Notes under the pieces: generated by a model | What the model saw: the letters and a program-made list of their open reading frames with translations, nothing else | Databases searched by the model: none | What the model was told of the DNA's origin: nothing | Translations under genes and position numbers: made by a program | Shown: positions 24,807 through 33,300 of the stretch, in pieces | Numbering within the stretch: position 1 is the stretch's first letter | Layout: each line of letters begins with the position of its first letter | Assembly (NCBI GenBank): GCA_017464085.1 | Contig: JAFUEE010000106.1 | Coordinates: 1-39,476 of the forward strand | Source: Pseudomonadota bacterium | Lineage (GTDB): Bacteria; Myxococcota_A; Bradymonadia; UBA4248 | Reading direction: 5' to 3' | Length of the DNA stretch: 39,476 nucleotides

Positions 24807-25787
24807 ATGGCCAAAAAAACAAAGCCAAGCACACCGCAATCCATGAGCCTTGACCTCTCAAAAGGCTTCTCAAATGGCGCATTCTCAAGCCTCAAAGCGC
24901 TCAAAGACAGCCAGAAACAGGAAGCCGAGGCTCGCGCGCAGGCACAGCTCAAAAAAGATGCCGAAGAACGCGCAAGAAAAGAAGCGCTCAAGCGCGAAGA
25001 AGCTCAGTACAAACGCGACCTCCGCTTCACGGATGACGACATCAACGACACCTCTAACCTCTCGGACGCAGAGATCTTTGCCGCATCCATGATGGAACTC
25101 GAAGGCGTCGATATCTATCAGGCCAAATTCAACGTCAAGGACGCCCCCAAAAAAGCGGAAGTCCAGGAAGAAAAGCCCCTCACGCTCAGCGAGGATGAAC
25201 GGGAGTTCGCCATATTCACGCAGGAAATGGCCATCTCCAACGTCAAGCGTATGACCGCCCCCCCAAAGCCCGTCCACAAGACGCGCAACAAAGGCAAATA
25301 TCTGCAGAACACAGCCGCCGCAATCGAAGCGATATCGCCGGTCAACGTCTCCCCCGACACGCCCGAACCCGGCATGCGGACCGATTTCGTCGCGCCTGCC
25401 GTCGCCGTCACGCAGATCGAGAAAGGCGAAGACATCCTCGAACGGCCTGACCTGAACGAGGGCATGACAAAAGCCCAGAAACAGCTCCTGCACGATGTCA
25501 AACGCCACGAAGCGAGATACGGCATCGTCATCACGCTCAAGCTACGAGGGCTCACGCTCAATGCCGCCATCTCCAGGCTTGACGAGTTCATCACGGCTTG
25601 CGTCCGCGACAGACAGCCCTATGCGCTGATTGTCTGCGGAAAAGGCCTGGGCAGCGAAGGCGATCCCGTCATCAAGAATTACACGCTCGACATCGTGCGA
25701 AACGACAGCAGGATCATCGAATACGCGCCGGTCTTCAACGCCGACGGCGACTTCGGGTCGCTCTACGTCTCGTTCAGACGCAGCTGA
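24807..25787 (+). CDS. Smr-domain protein with degenerate catalytic motifs
   Basis: This 326-aa protein has a charged, helical N-terminal part (about residues 30-75, a likely coiled coil rich in Lys, Glu and Ala), a low-complexity middle, and a C-terminal Smr (MutS2-type) domain from about 241 to 325. Smr domains bind or nick DNA/RNA, usually with LDLHG and HGKG motifs. Here the equivalents read LKLRG and CGKG (Cys276), so both conserved histidines are replaced, while the fold-defining IVRNDSRIIEYAPVFNADGDFGSLYV end is retained. Nuclease activity is therefore doubtful; a binding role is inferred. The start has GAGG eight bases upstream. Confidence 0.8.
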   Translation: MAKKTKPSTPQSMSLDLSKGFSNGAFSSLKALKDSQKQEAEARAQAQLKKDAEERARKEALKREEAQYKRDLRFTDDDINDTSNLSDAEIFAASMMELEGVDIYQAKFNVKDAPKKAEVQEEKPLTLSEDEREFAIFTQEMAISNVKRMTAPPKPVHKTRNKGKYLQNTAAAIEAISPVNVSPDTPEPGMRTDFVAPAVAVTQIEKGEDILERPDLNEGMTKAQKQLLHDVKRHEARYGIVITLKLRGLTLNAAISRLDEFITACVRDRQPYALIVCGKGLGSEGDPVIKNYTLDIVRNDSRIIEYAPVFNADGDFGSLYVSFRRS

Positions 25788-25858
25788 CCCGGACTCGGCA
25801 AAACCTTATTATTGGCACAACATCGCCGACTGAATTATACTCCTCCTGCCCCGCATCA

Positions 25859-26539
25859 ATGATGCCGGACGAACGCACACTCCACGGAACTGCCGGCCTC
25901 CAGGCTCCGGCCCTCCCCGATATGGCTCCGCTTTTTATGAGCAAAAAAGACCTTCTCAAATCGATACAGGCTACTGACGAATCACTCTTCGACGCAGCAC
26001 TTTCCGCAGACAAAACACCCACCCTCGACAATGCAAGCATAAAAGGCGCACAGATCGGCGCCATGCGGATCCATACCGTCGACTGCAGCAATACGGAATG
26101 GGAAGCATGCATTTTTGACGGCACACACTTTGACGGCCTCAATCTGCAGGGCGCATTCTTCAACGGATGCTCGTTCCATAACTGCACCTTCAGCAACGCA
26201 ATCCTCGCGGAAGCCTCATTTGACGGATGCGTCCTCCACAAGACCCAGCTGCTTTCACCGGAAGATCTCGAAGCCGCAGAACTGACAAACTGCCAGTTCA
26301 AGGAATGCGTCCTCGAAGACATGAGCTTCCTCGACAGCTCGCTCGAATCCCTGACAATCACGAGCGGCACGCTGCGCCGCATCTCAGGCATCGCAACGCT
26401 GCGCTCGATTGTCCTGCGCAACGTCACCGTCGAAGATTTCGACACCTCAGAAATGACACTCTCCGGCTGCACGGGGAGCGGCTGCACCGCACTCCCCAAA
26501 GGCTTCACAGCCAGCGAAGGCAAGCGCCGCAGAGTCTGA
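25859..26539 (+). CDS. Pentapeptide-repeat-like protein
   Basis: The roughly 226-aa protein has a central region of pentapeptide-type repeats (A[D/N]LxX-like: CIFDGTHFDGLNLQGAFFNG, CSFHNCTFSNAILAEASFDG) that should form a right-handed beta helix. The tail continues the coil more loosely and ends basic (GKRRRV). No signal peptide. Several in-frame ATG codons (25859, 25862, 25922, 25937) exist and none has a strong ribosome site; the first is given. It is followed after 16 bases by the lipoprotein gene, so the two are probably co-transcribed. Function unknown. Confidence 0.7.
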   Translation: MMPDERTLHGTAGLQAPALPDMAPLFMSKKDLLKSIQATDESLFDAALSADKTPTLDNASIKGAQIGAMRIHTVDCSNTEWEACIFDGTHFDGLNLQGAFFNGCSFHNCTFSNAILAEASFDGCVLHKTQLLSPEDLEAAELTNCQFKECVLEDMSFLDSSLESLTITSGTLRRISGIATLRSIVLRNVTVEDFDTSEMTLSGCTGSGCTALPKGFTASEGKRRRV

Positions 26540-26555
26540 ACAGCCAAAGCGATCC

Positions 26556-28664
26556 ATGAAGCACACACGCCTGTTCCGATCCATCTGCACCGCAGCAATA
26601 TGCGCACTGTGCGCGGGCTGCGCGACAAGCGCGACTGTCCGCGAAATGCCCCGGGAACGCGCCTATCAGTTTGCTCCGGAACAGGCATCCGCTCCGCCGC
26701 ATGTCGCTTTCATCCCAAAAGGCGCCTATATCCTCGGCCTGAACAACGACCAGAGCTTCAGCACCGGCACCTGGGTCCGGCTCACCCCCGGAAGCGCCTG
26801 GCCAGACGCGGAATCTCGCCCGACACTCATCACCGCGCAAGTGGCAGAGCGCGCACCACACAGCGCACGCCTCGAAATGGCTGCATTTCACCCCGGCATA
26901 CGCACTGCCGACCTCACTGTCGAACCCTATACCGGCACACAGCAGCCCGCGCAGGCGCTGCACGCCATGACCAAACGCATGGCTTTCGCCACCAGCCCCG
27001 TCCATGACGGCCCCGTCGCAGTCACGCTCACTGCCCAGGACCTCATCGAGGGCAGCGAGATTTATGGCGCGCTCTCCCCTCAAAATACCGGCACCCCCAC
27101 CAGGCTCGCGAACCAAATCACCGCGCTCTACACCGTTGCAGACCGATCCGGCGATGCCATAAAACTCACCAAATCCGCCGGCAACACGCCCGATGCGCCA
27201 GTGTTTATCCTGCTCGACGCGCCGCTCGAGCCCGCTTTTGACATCACTGTCACACTCGCGCCAGACATGAGCGCGCTCGAAGACGCGCTTCGCCGCCTCG
27301 CCGCTCAGAATGCCCTCCCAGGCATGACTCACGTCCACATCGAACGCGCAAAGAATAAAACAACCGCCGCACAGGACATCGACGCGCTCTGCGGCACGCA
27401 GACCGAAACGCTTTCCATCTCCGTGCGCGAAGACAACCGCAGCCTCTCTGTAATCAGCCAGAGCCTGAGACTGCGCGACAACATCTTCCCGGCCATTCTC
27501 GATCATGCAACGCCCGATGCGGCAGCCGTACGCATCGCCGCGCACGCGCTCGCGCTGCTCGGGCATCACGCCAGCGCCGCTTTCCTGCTCGAACAGGCCT
27601 GGGGAGATACAAACTCTGCCGAAGAACGCGCCGCCATCGCCCCCATGCTCGCACAGGCTTACCATGACATCGAGCGCGACGATTGGGCGCTCGAAATCGC
27701 CCTCGAACTGAACGGCTACTTCGCGCAAACCAAAAACACCAAAGTTCGCGCCGCCGCCGCCGCCATATTTGCACTGACCGGACGCGCCCGGGAATTCTCG
27801 AAAATCTTCGGCAAAGCCGTATCCGATGCCCCCAAGCTCCCCGCAAGCTATCAGAAGCTCATGCTCCAGGCCTTGCTTCTGACACAGGACATGCCCGGCT
27901 CTGATACACACCTGCAGTCCCTCAAGCACGCGCTCTCGCGTTCGGGCAACTGGAACTCATTTGACGAAATGGCCCTCTGCGCCGGACGAATCGACCTCGA
28001 CGATGAAGCCTGCAGCGAAGGCCTCGACCACGCCAATACACCCTTCGAAAAGCTCTGGTTCGGCGCGCTCGAAGCCACGCGTGACGCAGAAACCCCGCGC
28101 CTCCTCGACCTCGCGCTCGAAGCAGACGCAATCGGCGCGCCCAATCTCGCGATTCACCTCTGGACTGCCATCATTCAGAACGGACTCGCACCTGATGCCG
28201 CACTGAGCGCATACAAGACTCTGGCCGACTATCTAAAAACCTCCGGAAACGCGCGCGCATACGCGCACCTGATGGCCGAGCTCGCATCACGACAGGCCGC
28301 GGCAGGACATCCGGTCGATGCGCAGACGTATGCCGACACGCTCGCGCTCTGGAGAGCGCTCGACTACCGCGAAGAACTCGCGACTCTATGCACCGCGCGC
28401 TCCGCCTCAGTCCCGATCAGCGAGCGAATCGACCTCCTCTCGTTCGCAGGAATGCTCTATCGCTCCATCGGCGATGCGGAAAATTCCGCAATCACAGACA
28501 GCCTCCTCTCACGCGCACACCAGGCCGCAGGAAATACCCGCGAAGCCGAGGCCTGCAAATCGCGCGCGCTGCGCTATGCCGGCACTTCCGAACACCCTGA
28601 AGTCAAACAGGCCATCCGCGAAAATCTGACTCAGCCCGCACAGGTCAGCCATGAAGCTCAATGA
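26556..28664 (+). CDS. Large helical-repeat lipoprotein
   Basis: This 702-aa protein has a signal sequence ending LCAGC, with lipidation expected at Cys22. Residues 40-270 form a beta-rich region with no recognised family. Residues 300-700 are Ala-rich helical hairpins of TPR/HEAT type (LALLGHHASAAFLLEQAW, YHDIERDDWALEIALELN, MLYRSIGDAENSAIT), suggesting an envelope scaffold. The 3' end overlaps the next start by 14 bases, indicating a coupled operon with 28651. No direct sequence similarity to the Sel1 lipoprotein at 8717 was seen beyond style. Confidence 0.78.
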   Translation: MKHTRLFRSICTAAICALCAGCATSATVREMPRERAYQFAPEQASAPPHVAFIPKGAYILGLNNDQSFSTGTWVRLTPGSAWPDAESRPTLITAQVAERAPHSARLEMAAFHPGIRTADLTVEPYTGTQQPAQALHAMTKRMAFATSPVHDGPVAVTLTAQDLIEGSEIYGALSPQNTGTPTRLANQITALYTVADRSGDAIKLTKSAGNTPDAPVFILLDAPLEPAFDITVTLAPDMSALEDALRRLAAQNALPGMTHVHIERAKNKTTAAQDIDALCGTQTETLSISVREDNRSLSVISQSLRLRDNIFPAILDHATPDAAAVRIAAHALALLGHHASAAFLLEQAWGDTNSAEERAAIAPMLAQAYHDIERDDWALEIALELNGYFAQTKNTKVRAAAAAIFALTGRAREFSKIFGKAVSDAPKLPASYQKLMLQALLLTQDMPGSDTHLQSLKHALSRSGNWNSFDEMALCAGRIDLDDEACSEGLDHANTPFEKLWFGALEATRDAETPRLLDLALEADAIGAPNLAIHLWTAIIQNGLAPDAALSAYKTLADYLKTSGNARAYAHLMAELASRQAAAGHPVDAQTYADTLALWRALDYREELATLCTARSASVPISERIDLLSFAGMLYRSIGDAENSAITDSLLSRAHQAAGNTREAEACKSRALRYAGTSEHPEVKQAIRENLTQPAQVSHEAQ

Positions 28665-29196
28665 ACTCACAGACGACACCGCTCTCGCGGAATGCCGCCG
28701 CCTCCTCAACGTCATACAGGCAGACCGGGCCGTGCAGAACGCCTGGCTAGGCGCCCCGCAAGAACAGCTCCCCTTCGACGAGAATTCCGCTTTCGTCAGG
28801 GGCATGACGGCCATGTTCCGATATGCGCGCGGCGAAGCCGTCCCCCCCGTCCTCGTCAAAGACTTCATCGACACATTCCTCACCATGATGTTCTGCGGCC
28901 ACGCGAGCAACTCTCTGGCACTCCCGCCCTTCAGGCGCATGCAGGACAAACCCTGGGCTGCCGCGTGGCGGCTCGCGGAACTCCGCCTCGCGTTCGAAAC
29001 CGATGACCCCGTCGAACCACAGCAGCTCGCACACCTCCTCGGCATTCAGACAGCCGAGCTCTGCGCCCAAATCGGTGCGCACTGCAGCGAAGTCCCCAGA
29101 AACTTCATCCAGAAACTTTATGAAACGATCAAGGCTGAACTGACTGACAGACATGACGACTCACACAAGCACGCCCTCGATCTTAAAGAGACTTGA
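28651..29196 (+). CDS. Hypothetical cytoplasmic protein
   Basis: This 181-aa mostly helical protein has no signal peptide and no recognised family. A segment near residues 125-145 (EPQQLAHLLGIQTAELCAQI) could be a helix-turn-helix but is not decisive. The start lies inside the end of the lipoprotein gene (14-base overlap), so translation is probably coupled. The stop codon region also contains the -35 hexamer of the promoter for the following response-regulator gene. Confidence 0.7.
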   Translation: MKLNELTDDTALAECRRLLNVIQADRAVQNAWLGAPQEQLPFDENSAFVRGMTAMFRYARGEAVPPVLVKDFIDTFLTMMFCGHASNSLALPPFRRMQDKPWAAAWRLAELRLAFETDDPVEPQQLAHLLGIQTAELCAQIGAHCSEVPRNFIQKLYETIKAELTDRHDDSHKHALDLKET

Positions 29197-29259
29197 CCGC
29201 ATTCTGAGATACTGATAAAATATGTAGCGCTTATATCTTTCTGGAAGTATTTCCAGAAA
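29193..29259 (+). promoter_or_regulatory. Sigma-70-type promoter with downstream palindromic operator
   Basis: TTGACC (29193-29198) and TAAAAT (29216-29221) are spaced by 17 bases, a near-consensus promoter; the -35 overlaps the preceding stop codon. About 17 bases after the -10 begins a perfect dyad, TTTCTGGAA/TTCCAGAAA (29238-29246 and 29251-29259), separated by GTAT. It is positioned just after the expected transcription start, where a repressor could block elongation or the RNA could form a leader hairpin. The response-regulator ATG is 36 bases further on. Confidence 0.6.
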
Positions 29260-29295
29260 TACAAGTGATGACTTTGTCAAATATAGGAAACAGGC

Positions 29296-30222
29296 ATGAG
29301 AAAAGTTCTTGTCATCGACGACAGCAAAACGATCCGAACTCTTTGTGAATGGATTTACAAAGGTCTGGAGGACCGTCTTCTGACCGCTGAAAGCGCCGCA
29401 GCCGGCCGGGAAATCATTCAAAGAGAACATCCAGATGTCGTTTTCGTAGACTATACGCTTCCAGACATGGATTCCTACGAGTTCGTATCCTCGATCAAGG
29501 ATCAGGCAGCTGTTGTCATGCTTGGCGGACAGTATGCGCCCTTCTCCGAAGATCAGGCCAAGGCCTCCGGCGCAGTGTCGGTCCTGATGAAGCCTTTCAA
29601 AGCTGAAGCATTCTTTGCAGCCGCAGAAGTCACTGACAGTGCTGCACACGCCAACGCCGATGCACTCTCCGAGCCAGCACATACACCTGACGAACCAGCG
29701 CATACACCTGCTGAACATCCGCACAACCAGGTCCCTTCAATCAAACCCATCGGACTCAGCGGACTGTCCAAACCCGGCGATTTCTCTGGCGCAAGACTTT
29801 CTACACCAAACAAAAATTCTTTGCCGCCGATCGGCGCTTCACGTCCAAATCTCGCGCCGGCAAAATTCAATTTCCCTTCCTCACCGGGCACACCGCTCAC
29901 TTCTTCAACGAGCGCGACTGTCACCAATCAGCCGGCCATTCAGGGCACCCCCTCTGCGCCAATCGCCGCCGAAAAACGTTCGATTTCCGCAACGCCCAAA
30001 ACGCCTGTTCCCTCCCTCTCACCGGCTGTCTCGGAAGCGCAGGCGCAACAGGTCGATCCTGCAATCATCCGCGCCGAAGTCATCGCCGCAGTCAAGAGCC
30101 TCCTGCCAGCAATCGTCAACAGCTATCTCAAGAAGCTCATTCAGGCTGAAGTCAAGCCGCAGCTTCAGAATTGGGTCGATTCCCGCGTGGACGCGCTCGT
30201 CAAAAAAATGATGCAGCAATAA
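29296..30222 (+). CDS. Response regulator with disordered linker and C-terminal helical tail
   Basis: This 308-aa protein has an N-terminal receiver domain (residues 1-115): acidic pair Asp8-Asp9, phosphoacceptor Asp52 in VFVDYTLPD and Lys99 in LMKPF. The usual Thr/Ser switch residue is Gly77. Residues 120-245 are Pro/Ser/Thr/Ala-rich and probably disordered. Residues 250-308 form an amphipathic helix-rich tail (AVKSLLPAIVNSYLKKLI, VDALVKKMMQQ) and not a DNA-binding domain, so output is likely by protein contact or polymerisation. No histidine kinase is adjacent. A strong promoter with a palindrome precedes it and a terminator follows. Confidence 0.85.
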   Translation: MRKVLVIDDSKTIRTLCEWIYKGLEDRLLTAESAAAGREIIQREHPDVVFVDYTLPDMDSYEFVSSIKDQAAVVMLGGQYAPFSEDQAKASGAVSVLMKPFKAEAFFAAAEVTDSAAHANADALSEPAHTPDEPAHTPAEHPHNQVPSIKPIGLSGLSKPGDFSGARLSTPNKNSLPPIGASRPNLAPAKFNFPSSPGTPLTSSTSATVTNQPAIQGTPSAPIAAEKRSISATPKTPVPSLSPAVSEAQAQQVDPAIIRAEVIAAVKSLLPAIVNSYLKKLIQAEVKPQLQNWVDSRVDALVKKMMQQ

Positions 30223-30228
30223 TCAAAT

Positions 30229-30252
30229 GGCGGCCATTCAAGCCGCCTTTTC
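30229..30252 (+). terminator. Rho-independent terminator of the response regulator gene
   Basis: Stem GGCGGC/GCCGCC with a 7-base loop is followed by TTTTCT, starting seven bases after the stop codon. It is short but well placed. Confidence 0.75.
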
Positions 30253-30277
30253 TGTATTTTGCACAGCCATCTTTTTT

Positions 30278-30343
30278 TCGCGCGGCTATGCTGCGCATAC
30301 GCCTCGCGCGCGGCGCCTATGGCTGACGCCATACGGCCCCGCC
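30278..30343. repeat. Two bulged-G nested palindromes, relative of copies A1/A2
   Basis: On the minus strand the first hairpin has outer GCGCGAGGC/GCCGCGC, an unpaired G and inner TATGC/GCATA with loop GCA. The second has outer GGGGCC/GGCGCC, an unpaired G and inner TATGGC/GCCATA. It has the same layout as 6146-6213 with independent substitutions in the arms that mostly keep pairing. Confidence 0.75.
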
Positions 30344-30345
30344 CC

Positions 30346-31056
30346 TTATTTTTCGCACGCGCCATCTGTGCCAAATCCAAGCGCCTTCGCGAGCGGACAT
30401 GCCGACAGATCAACCGCCGCGCCCGACCTGTATTTATCCAAAATCTCGCGCGACACTTCGGCAATCTTGCGCCTGACATCCCGGCGAGCGCCCGCGACAC
30501 GCGGAATAGTCATCCGGTCATAGCTCGAAGTCTGGTGGCGGAGCCAGGCGATGACTGCCGCTTCCGCACGGTTCTCGACCGGGATGCGTTTCGTGCGCGC
30601 TACCGTGCCGCTACCTACAGGCGTCGCATGCGCTGTCACCGCATGCGCAAGCGCATGCGCAAGCTCCGACCAGCGCGCGTCAAAATTCAGAAATGTCAGG
30701 ACCTCTCGCTCAAATTCCGCCACATAGTCCTGCTGCTTCGCATCGCGATACCTGCGCCCCGCCTCAAGCTTCTTCTGATATGCCGGATCGCTCCGCTCAG
30801 CCTCAAGCGCCGCGCGTATCTCGGAAACTGCGGTTTCCGGCGCGCACAGCCCCTGCGCCGTCACACGATTGCGATACCGCCCCATCACGACCCAGTGCTC
30901 GCACTGCGCCTTGATTCGGCGCGTCAGCGCCGAATCGCCGCTCTCCACGAAAACCCAGCCGACCGGCATCTCCAAAATATCCTTTTCATGCCGATAATGA
31001 TGCTTGCCCACCGGCCACACTTCAAACGCTTCCGTCCCTGTCCTGCCTTCTGGCAT
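30346..31056 (-). CDS. DUF2293 domain protein
   Basis: This 236-aa protein is recognised by its C-terminal half (residues about 125-225): EAAVIAWLRHQTSSYDRMTIPR followed by ARRDVRRKIAEVSREILDKYR, the DUF2293 signature. The N-terminal half is basic and helical. The family's function is unknown, and the Arg/Lys-rich pattern suggests nucleic-acid binding, as inference only. No signal peptide. The start at 31056 has AGGAGG six bases upstream; the longer in-frame extension to 31260 crosses the palindrome triplet and is rejected. It is convergent with the response regulator gene. Confidence 0.82.
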   Translation of the reverse strand: MPEGRTGTEAFEVWPVGKHHYRHEKDILEMPVGWVFVESGDSALTRRIKAQCEHWVVMGRYRNRVTAQGLCAPETAVSEIRAALEAERSDPAYQKKLEAGRRYRDAKQQDYVAEFEREVLTFLNFDARWSELAHALAHAVTAHATPVGSGTVARTKRIPVENRAEAAVIAWLRHQTSSYDRMTIPRVAGARRDVRRKIAEVSREILDKYRSGAAVDLSACPLAKALGFGTDGACEK

Positions 31057-31153
31057 CTGACGCCTCCTTTGTCTGACACGGCAACCCAGCCTGCACATCG
31101 CGCGGCTTATAGCCCCATTTTTTTCAAAAATGCAAAATTGTGACAATATGGAA

Positions 31154-31229
31154 GTGCCGCCGTATGAAATAGGCGGCACGCGCCGGCGTGTGAAACAGCC
31201 GGCGCCAGGCGGCATGTGAAACAGCCGCC
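31154..31229. repeat. Three tandem hairpins with near-identical 10-base loops
   Basis: Stem 1 is GTGCCGCC/GGCGGCAC (31154-31179), stem 2 GCGCCGGC/GCCGGCGC (31180-31205) and stem 3 GGCGGC/GCCGCC (31208-31229). The loops read GTATGAAATA, GTGTGAAACA and ATGTGAAACA. Each loop can form a 3-bp inner stem (TAT/ATA or TGT/ACA) around GAA with one unpaired purine, so these are minimal members of the bulged-G family. The array ends 29 bases before the mltD start. Confidence 0.85.
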
Positions 31230-31258
31230 CGACACCATCAGAGATCAAGGATGATATC

Positions 31259-33184
31259 ATGAGATACCGTTGGCAGTTTCTGGGCCTGCTTGCGCTGCTC
31301 TGGGCAGCGCCGGCCGTCGCTCAGGACGATTCCGAAGAAGCAGCCGCCGAAATCGAAAGCGCCGAAGAAGACCTCAGCGAAGCGCTCTCAGACATCGACA
31401 CGCCCGAAAGCGCGGATGATTACGAAGAAATTCAGCAGATCCGCGTGCTTGAGCGCACATTTATGCCGCGCGAACAGCCTGACGGCAACTCCGCCCTGAC
31501 CGTGACCGTCGCACCAGGCAATCTGATGGAGCTCAGCCATGAAAATGTCATGCACGTTCTCCTGGAGGGCACGCAGGACACCGGCCAAAAGCGCGGGCTT
31601 CAGCGCCAGGCATCGCGCTGGCTCGCCGAATCGGTCGCGCGCGTGCGCCAGCAATTTGCAAAGGCAGGCCCGTCGCTCGAAATGCCGTTCGACATCGACT
31701 GCACGTCTCAGAAGGCCGTTCAGGAATACGTCGCGATCTTCTCGTCTGCCGCTTCCGGCACAATGAAGACATGGCTCAAGCGCCTCGGCCGCTGGCGACT
31801 CCCGCTCGAAAAAGCGCTCGCGGAAGAAAATGTCCCGCGAGACCTCATCTTCCTCGCGATGATCGAAAGCGGATTCAAACCGCGTGTCAAAAGCCCGGCA
31901 TCCGCTGCCGGCATGTGGCAGTTCATGTCGGCGACCGGCGCAGAAATGGGCCTGCGCATCACGCCATACGTCGATGAGCGCTTCGACCCGATCAAAGCCG
32001 CGCATGCTGCCGCGCGTTATCTCAAAAAGCAATACGCGCGCTACAACTCATGGCCGCTCGCGATGGCCGCATATAACGGCGGGCCTGGCACCGTCAATGT
32101 CGCGATTGACAGATACAACACGACTGATTATTTCAAGCTCGTCGAGTACGGCGCGATGTATGACGAAACGCGCAAATACGTCCCGCGAATCCTCGCGGCC
32201 GGCCTGATCGGCAAGAATCCTGCGGCATTCGGCCTGGACGGCCTGACACCCGAACCGCCGTTCGTCTTCGATCTCGTCGAGGTCCCCGGCGAAACAAAGC
32301 TCTCGGTACTCGCGGAAGCCGCCGGATGCAGCGTGGACACGCTCAAAGACCTCAACCCCGAGCTGCTCAAGGATATCACGCCGCCCGGCGGCAACTATGA
32401 GCTCCGAATCCCGCTGAACAAGCACGCCGCATTTGTCGAAAAATTCGACAAGGTGAACAAAAAATATAAGGAAAGCGGCGACCTCATGACCATCCGCTTC
32501 GGGGAAACCCTCGAAACACTTGGGGAGGAAATCGGAACCCCCGCGCGAGTGCTGCGAGCGCTCAACCGGATGCGCTCAAAAGAAGCGGCCGCCTACGGCA
32601 CTGAAATCCTTGTGCCCAAAGGCAGCAAGCGCAACGCCAAAACGCCCGAAGACCTTCCAGTCGCGCTCATTTCCCCCGAGAAATTCACCTTTGCAGACCG
32701 CACGCGCATTTTCTATCAGACCCAGAAAGGCGACAAGATCCGCGACATCGCCGACGCTTTCGGCGTCATGCCCAACCAGATCGCCTTGTGGAACGAGCTC
32801 GACCCCTGGGCCAAGCTGCGCCCGAACATGATGCTCCAGATCTACGTCGCGAAACCGGACGCGCTCAAAGATGTGCGCTTCTATCGCGAAGACGAAGTCC
32901 GCCCGGTCGTGCGCGGATCAGAGGAACACCAGGCAATCCTCGATGCTCGCAGGAATGCGAACCTCAAATCGGCAAAAGCAGCAAAAAACTCGGGCAGTTC
33001 AAAATCGAGCGGGAAAACTTCATCCTCCGGAAAATATATCATTCACACCGTTGGCAAAGGCGATTCACTCTCAAAAATCGCAAAAAAATATGGCGTTTCT
33101 ATAGAATCACTCCTCAAGCTCAACGACCTCAAAGCCGACAGCACGATTCGCAAAGGCCAGAAACTCAAAGTCAAAAAGAAATAA
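31259..33184 (+). CDS. mltD: Membrane-bound lytic transglycosylase (MltD-like) with LysM domains
   Basis: This 641-aa periplasmic enzyme cleaves peptidoglycan glycan strands to 1,6-anhydro-muropeptides. A signal peptide covers about residues 1-21. The SLT/GH23 domain spans about 185-320, with catalytic Glu203 in MIESGF, SAAGMWQFM near 214-222 and AYNGGPG near 272. The LysM-type peptidoglycan-binding modules follow, the clearest at the C-terminus (GKGDSLSKIAKKYGVSIESLL) with a degenerate one near 480-530. The start has AAGG nine bases upstream. The anhydro-muropeptides it releases are the source of NagZ substrate (1 kb). A terminator-like palindrome follows. Confidence 0.9.
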   Translation: MRYRWQFLGLLALLWAAPAVAQDDSEEAAAEIESAEEDLSEALSDIDTPESADDYEEIQQIRVLERTFMPREQPDGNSALTVTVAPGNLMELSHENVMHVLLEGTQDTGQKRGLQRQASRWLAESVARVRQQFAKAGPSLEMPFDIDCTSQKAVQEYVAIFSSAASGTMKTWLKRLGRWRLPLEKALAEENVPRDLIFLAMIESGFKPRVKSPASAAGMWQFMSATGAEMGLRITPYVDERFDPIKAAHAAARYLKKQYARYNSWPLAMAAYNGGPGTVNVAIDRYNTTDYFKLVEYGAMYDETRKYVPRILAAGLIGKNPAAFGLDGLTPEPPFVFDLVEVPGETKLSVLAEAAGCSVDTLKDLNPELLKDITPPGGNYELRIPLNKHAAFVEKFDKVNKKYKESGDLMTIRFGETLETLGEEIGTPARVLRALNRMRSKEAAAYGTEILVPKGSKRNAKTPEDLPVALISPEKFTFADRTRIFYQTQKGDKIRDIADAFGVMPNQIALWNELDPWAKLRPNMMLQIYVAKPDALKDVRFYREDEVRPVVRGSEEHQAILDARRNANLKSAKAAKNSGSSKSSGKTSSSGKYIIHTVGKGDSLSKIAKKYGVSIESLLKLNDLKADSTIRKGQKLKVKKK

Positions 33185-33212
33185 TATATTATTTTATTGT
33201 ATTGTTCGCCTT

Positions 33213-33232
33213 GTGGCGGCAAATGCCGCCAC
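33213..33232. repeat. Perfect 9-bp hairpin downstream of mltD
   Basis: Arms GTGGCGGCA/TGCCGCCAC are separated by AA. It lies 29 bases after the mltD stop and immediately before a bulged-G palindrome that ends in a T-run. Confidence 0.6.
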
Positions 33233-33243
33233 TACGGCTCCCC

Positions 33244-33286
33244 GGGCAGCTATCGGCTGCGCCGATACGCCGCCCGATCTTTTTTT
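33244..33286 (+). terminator. Bulged-G palindrome serving as a probable terminator of mltD
   Basis: Outer GGGC-GC/GC-GCCC with one mismatch and inner TATCGGC/GCCGATA with loop TGC is followed by GATC and seven T. It belongs to the palindrome family (the unpaired base is on the minus strand) and has the features of a Rho-independent terminator for the plus-strand gene. Confidence 0.6.
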
Positions 33287-33300
33287 AATCTCCTCTCCCA

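Noticed and set aside
30259..31143. Open frame of 294 codons on the plus strand
   Set aside because: It overlaps the DUF2293 gene on the other strand, which has a good ribosome site and family motifs, and it starts inside a palindrome block.
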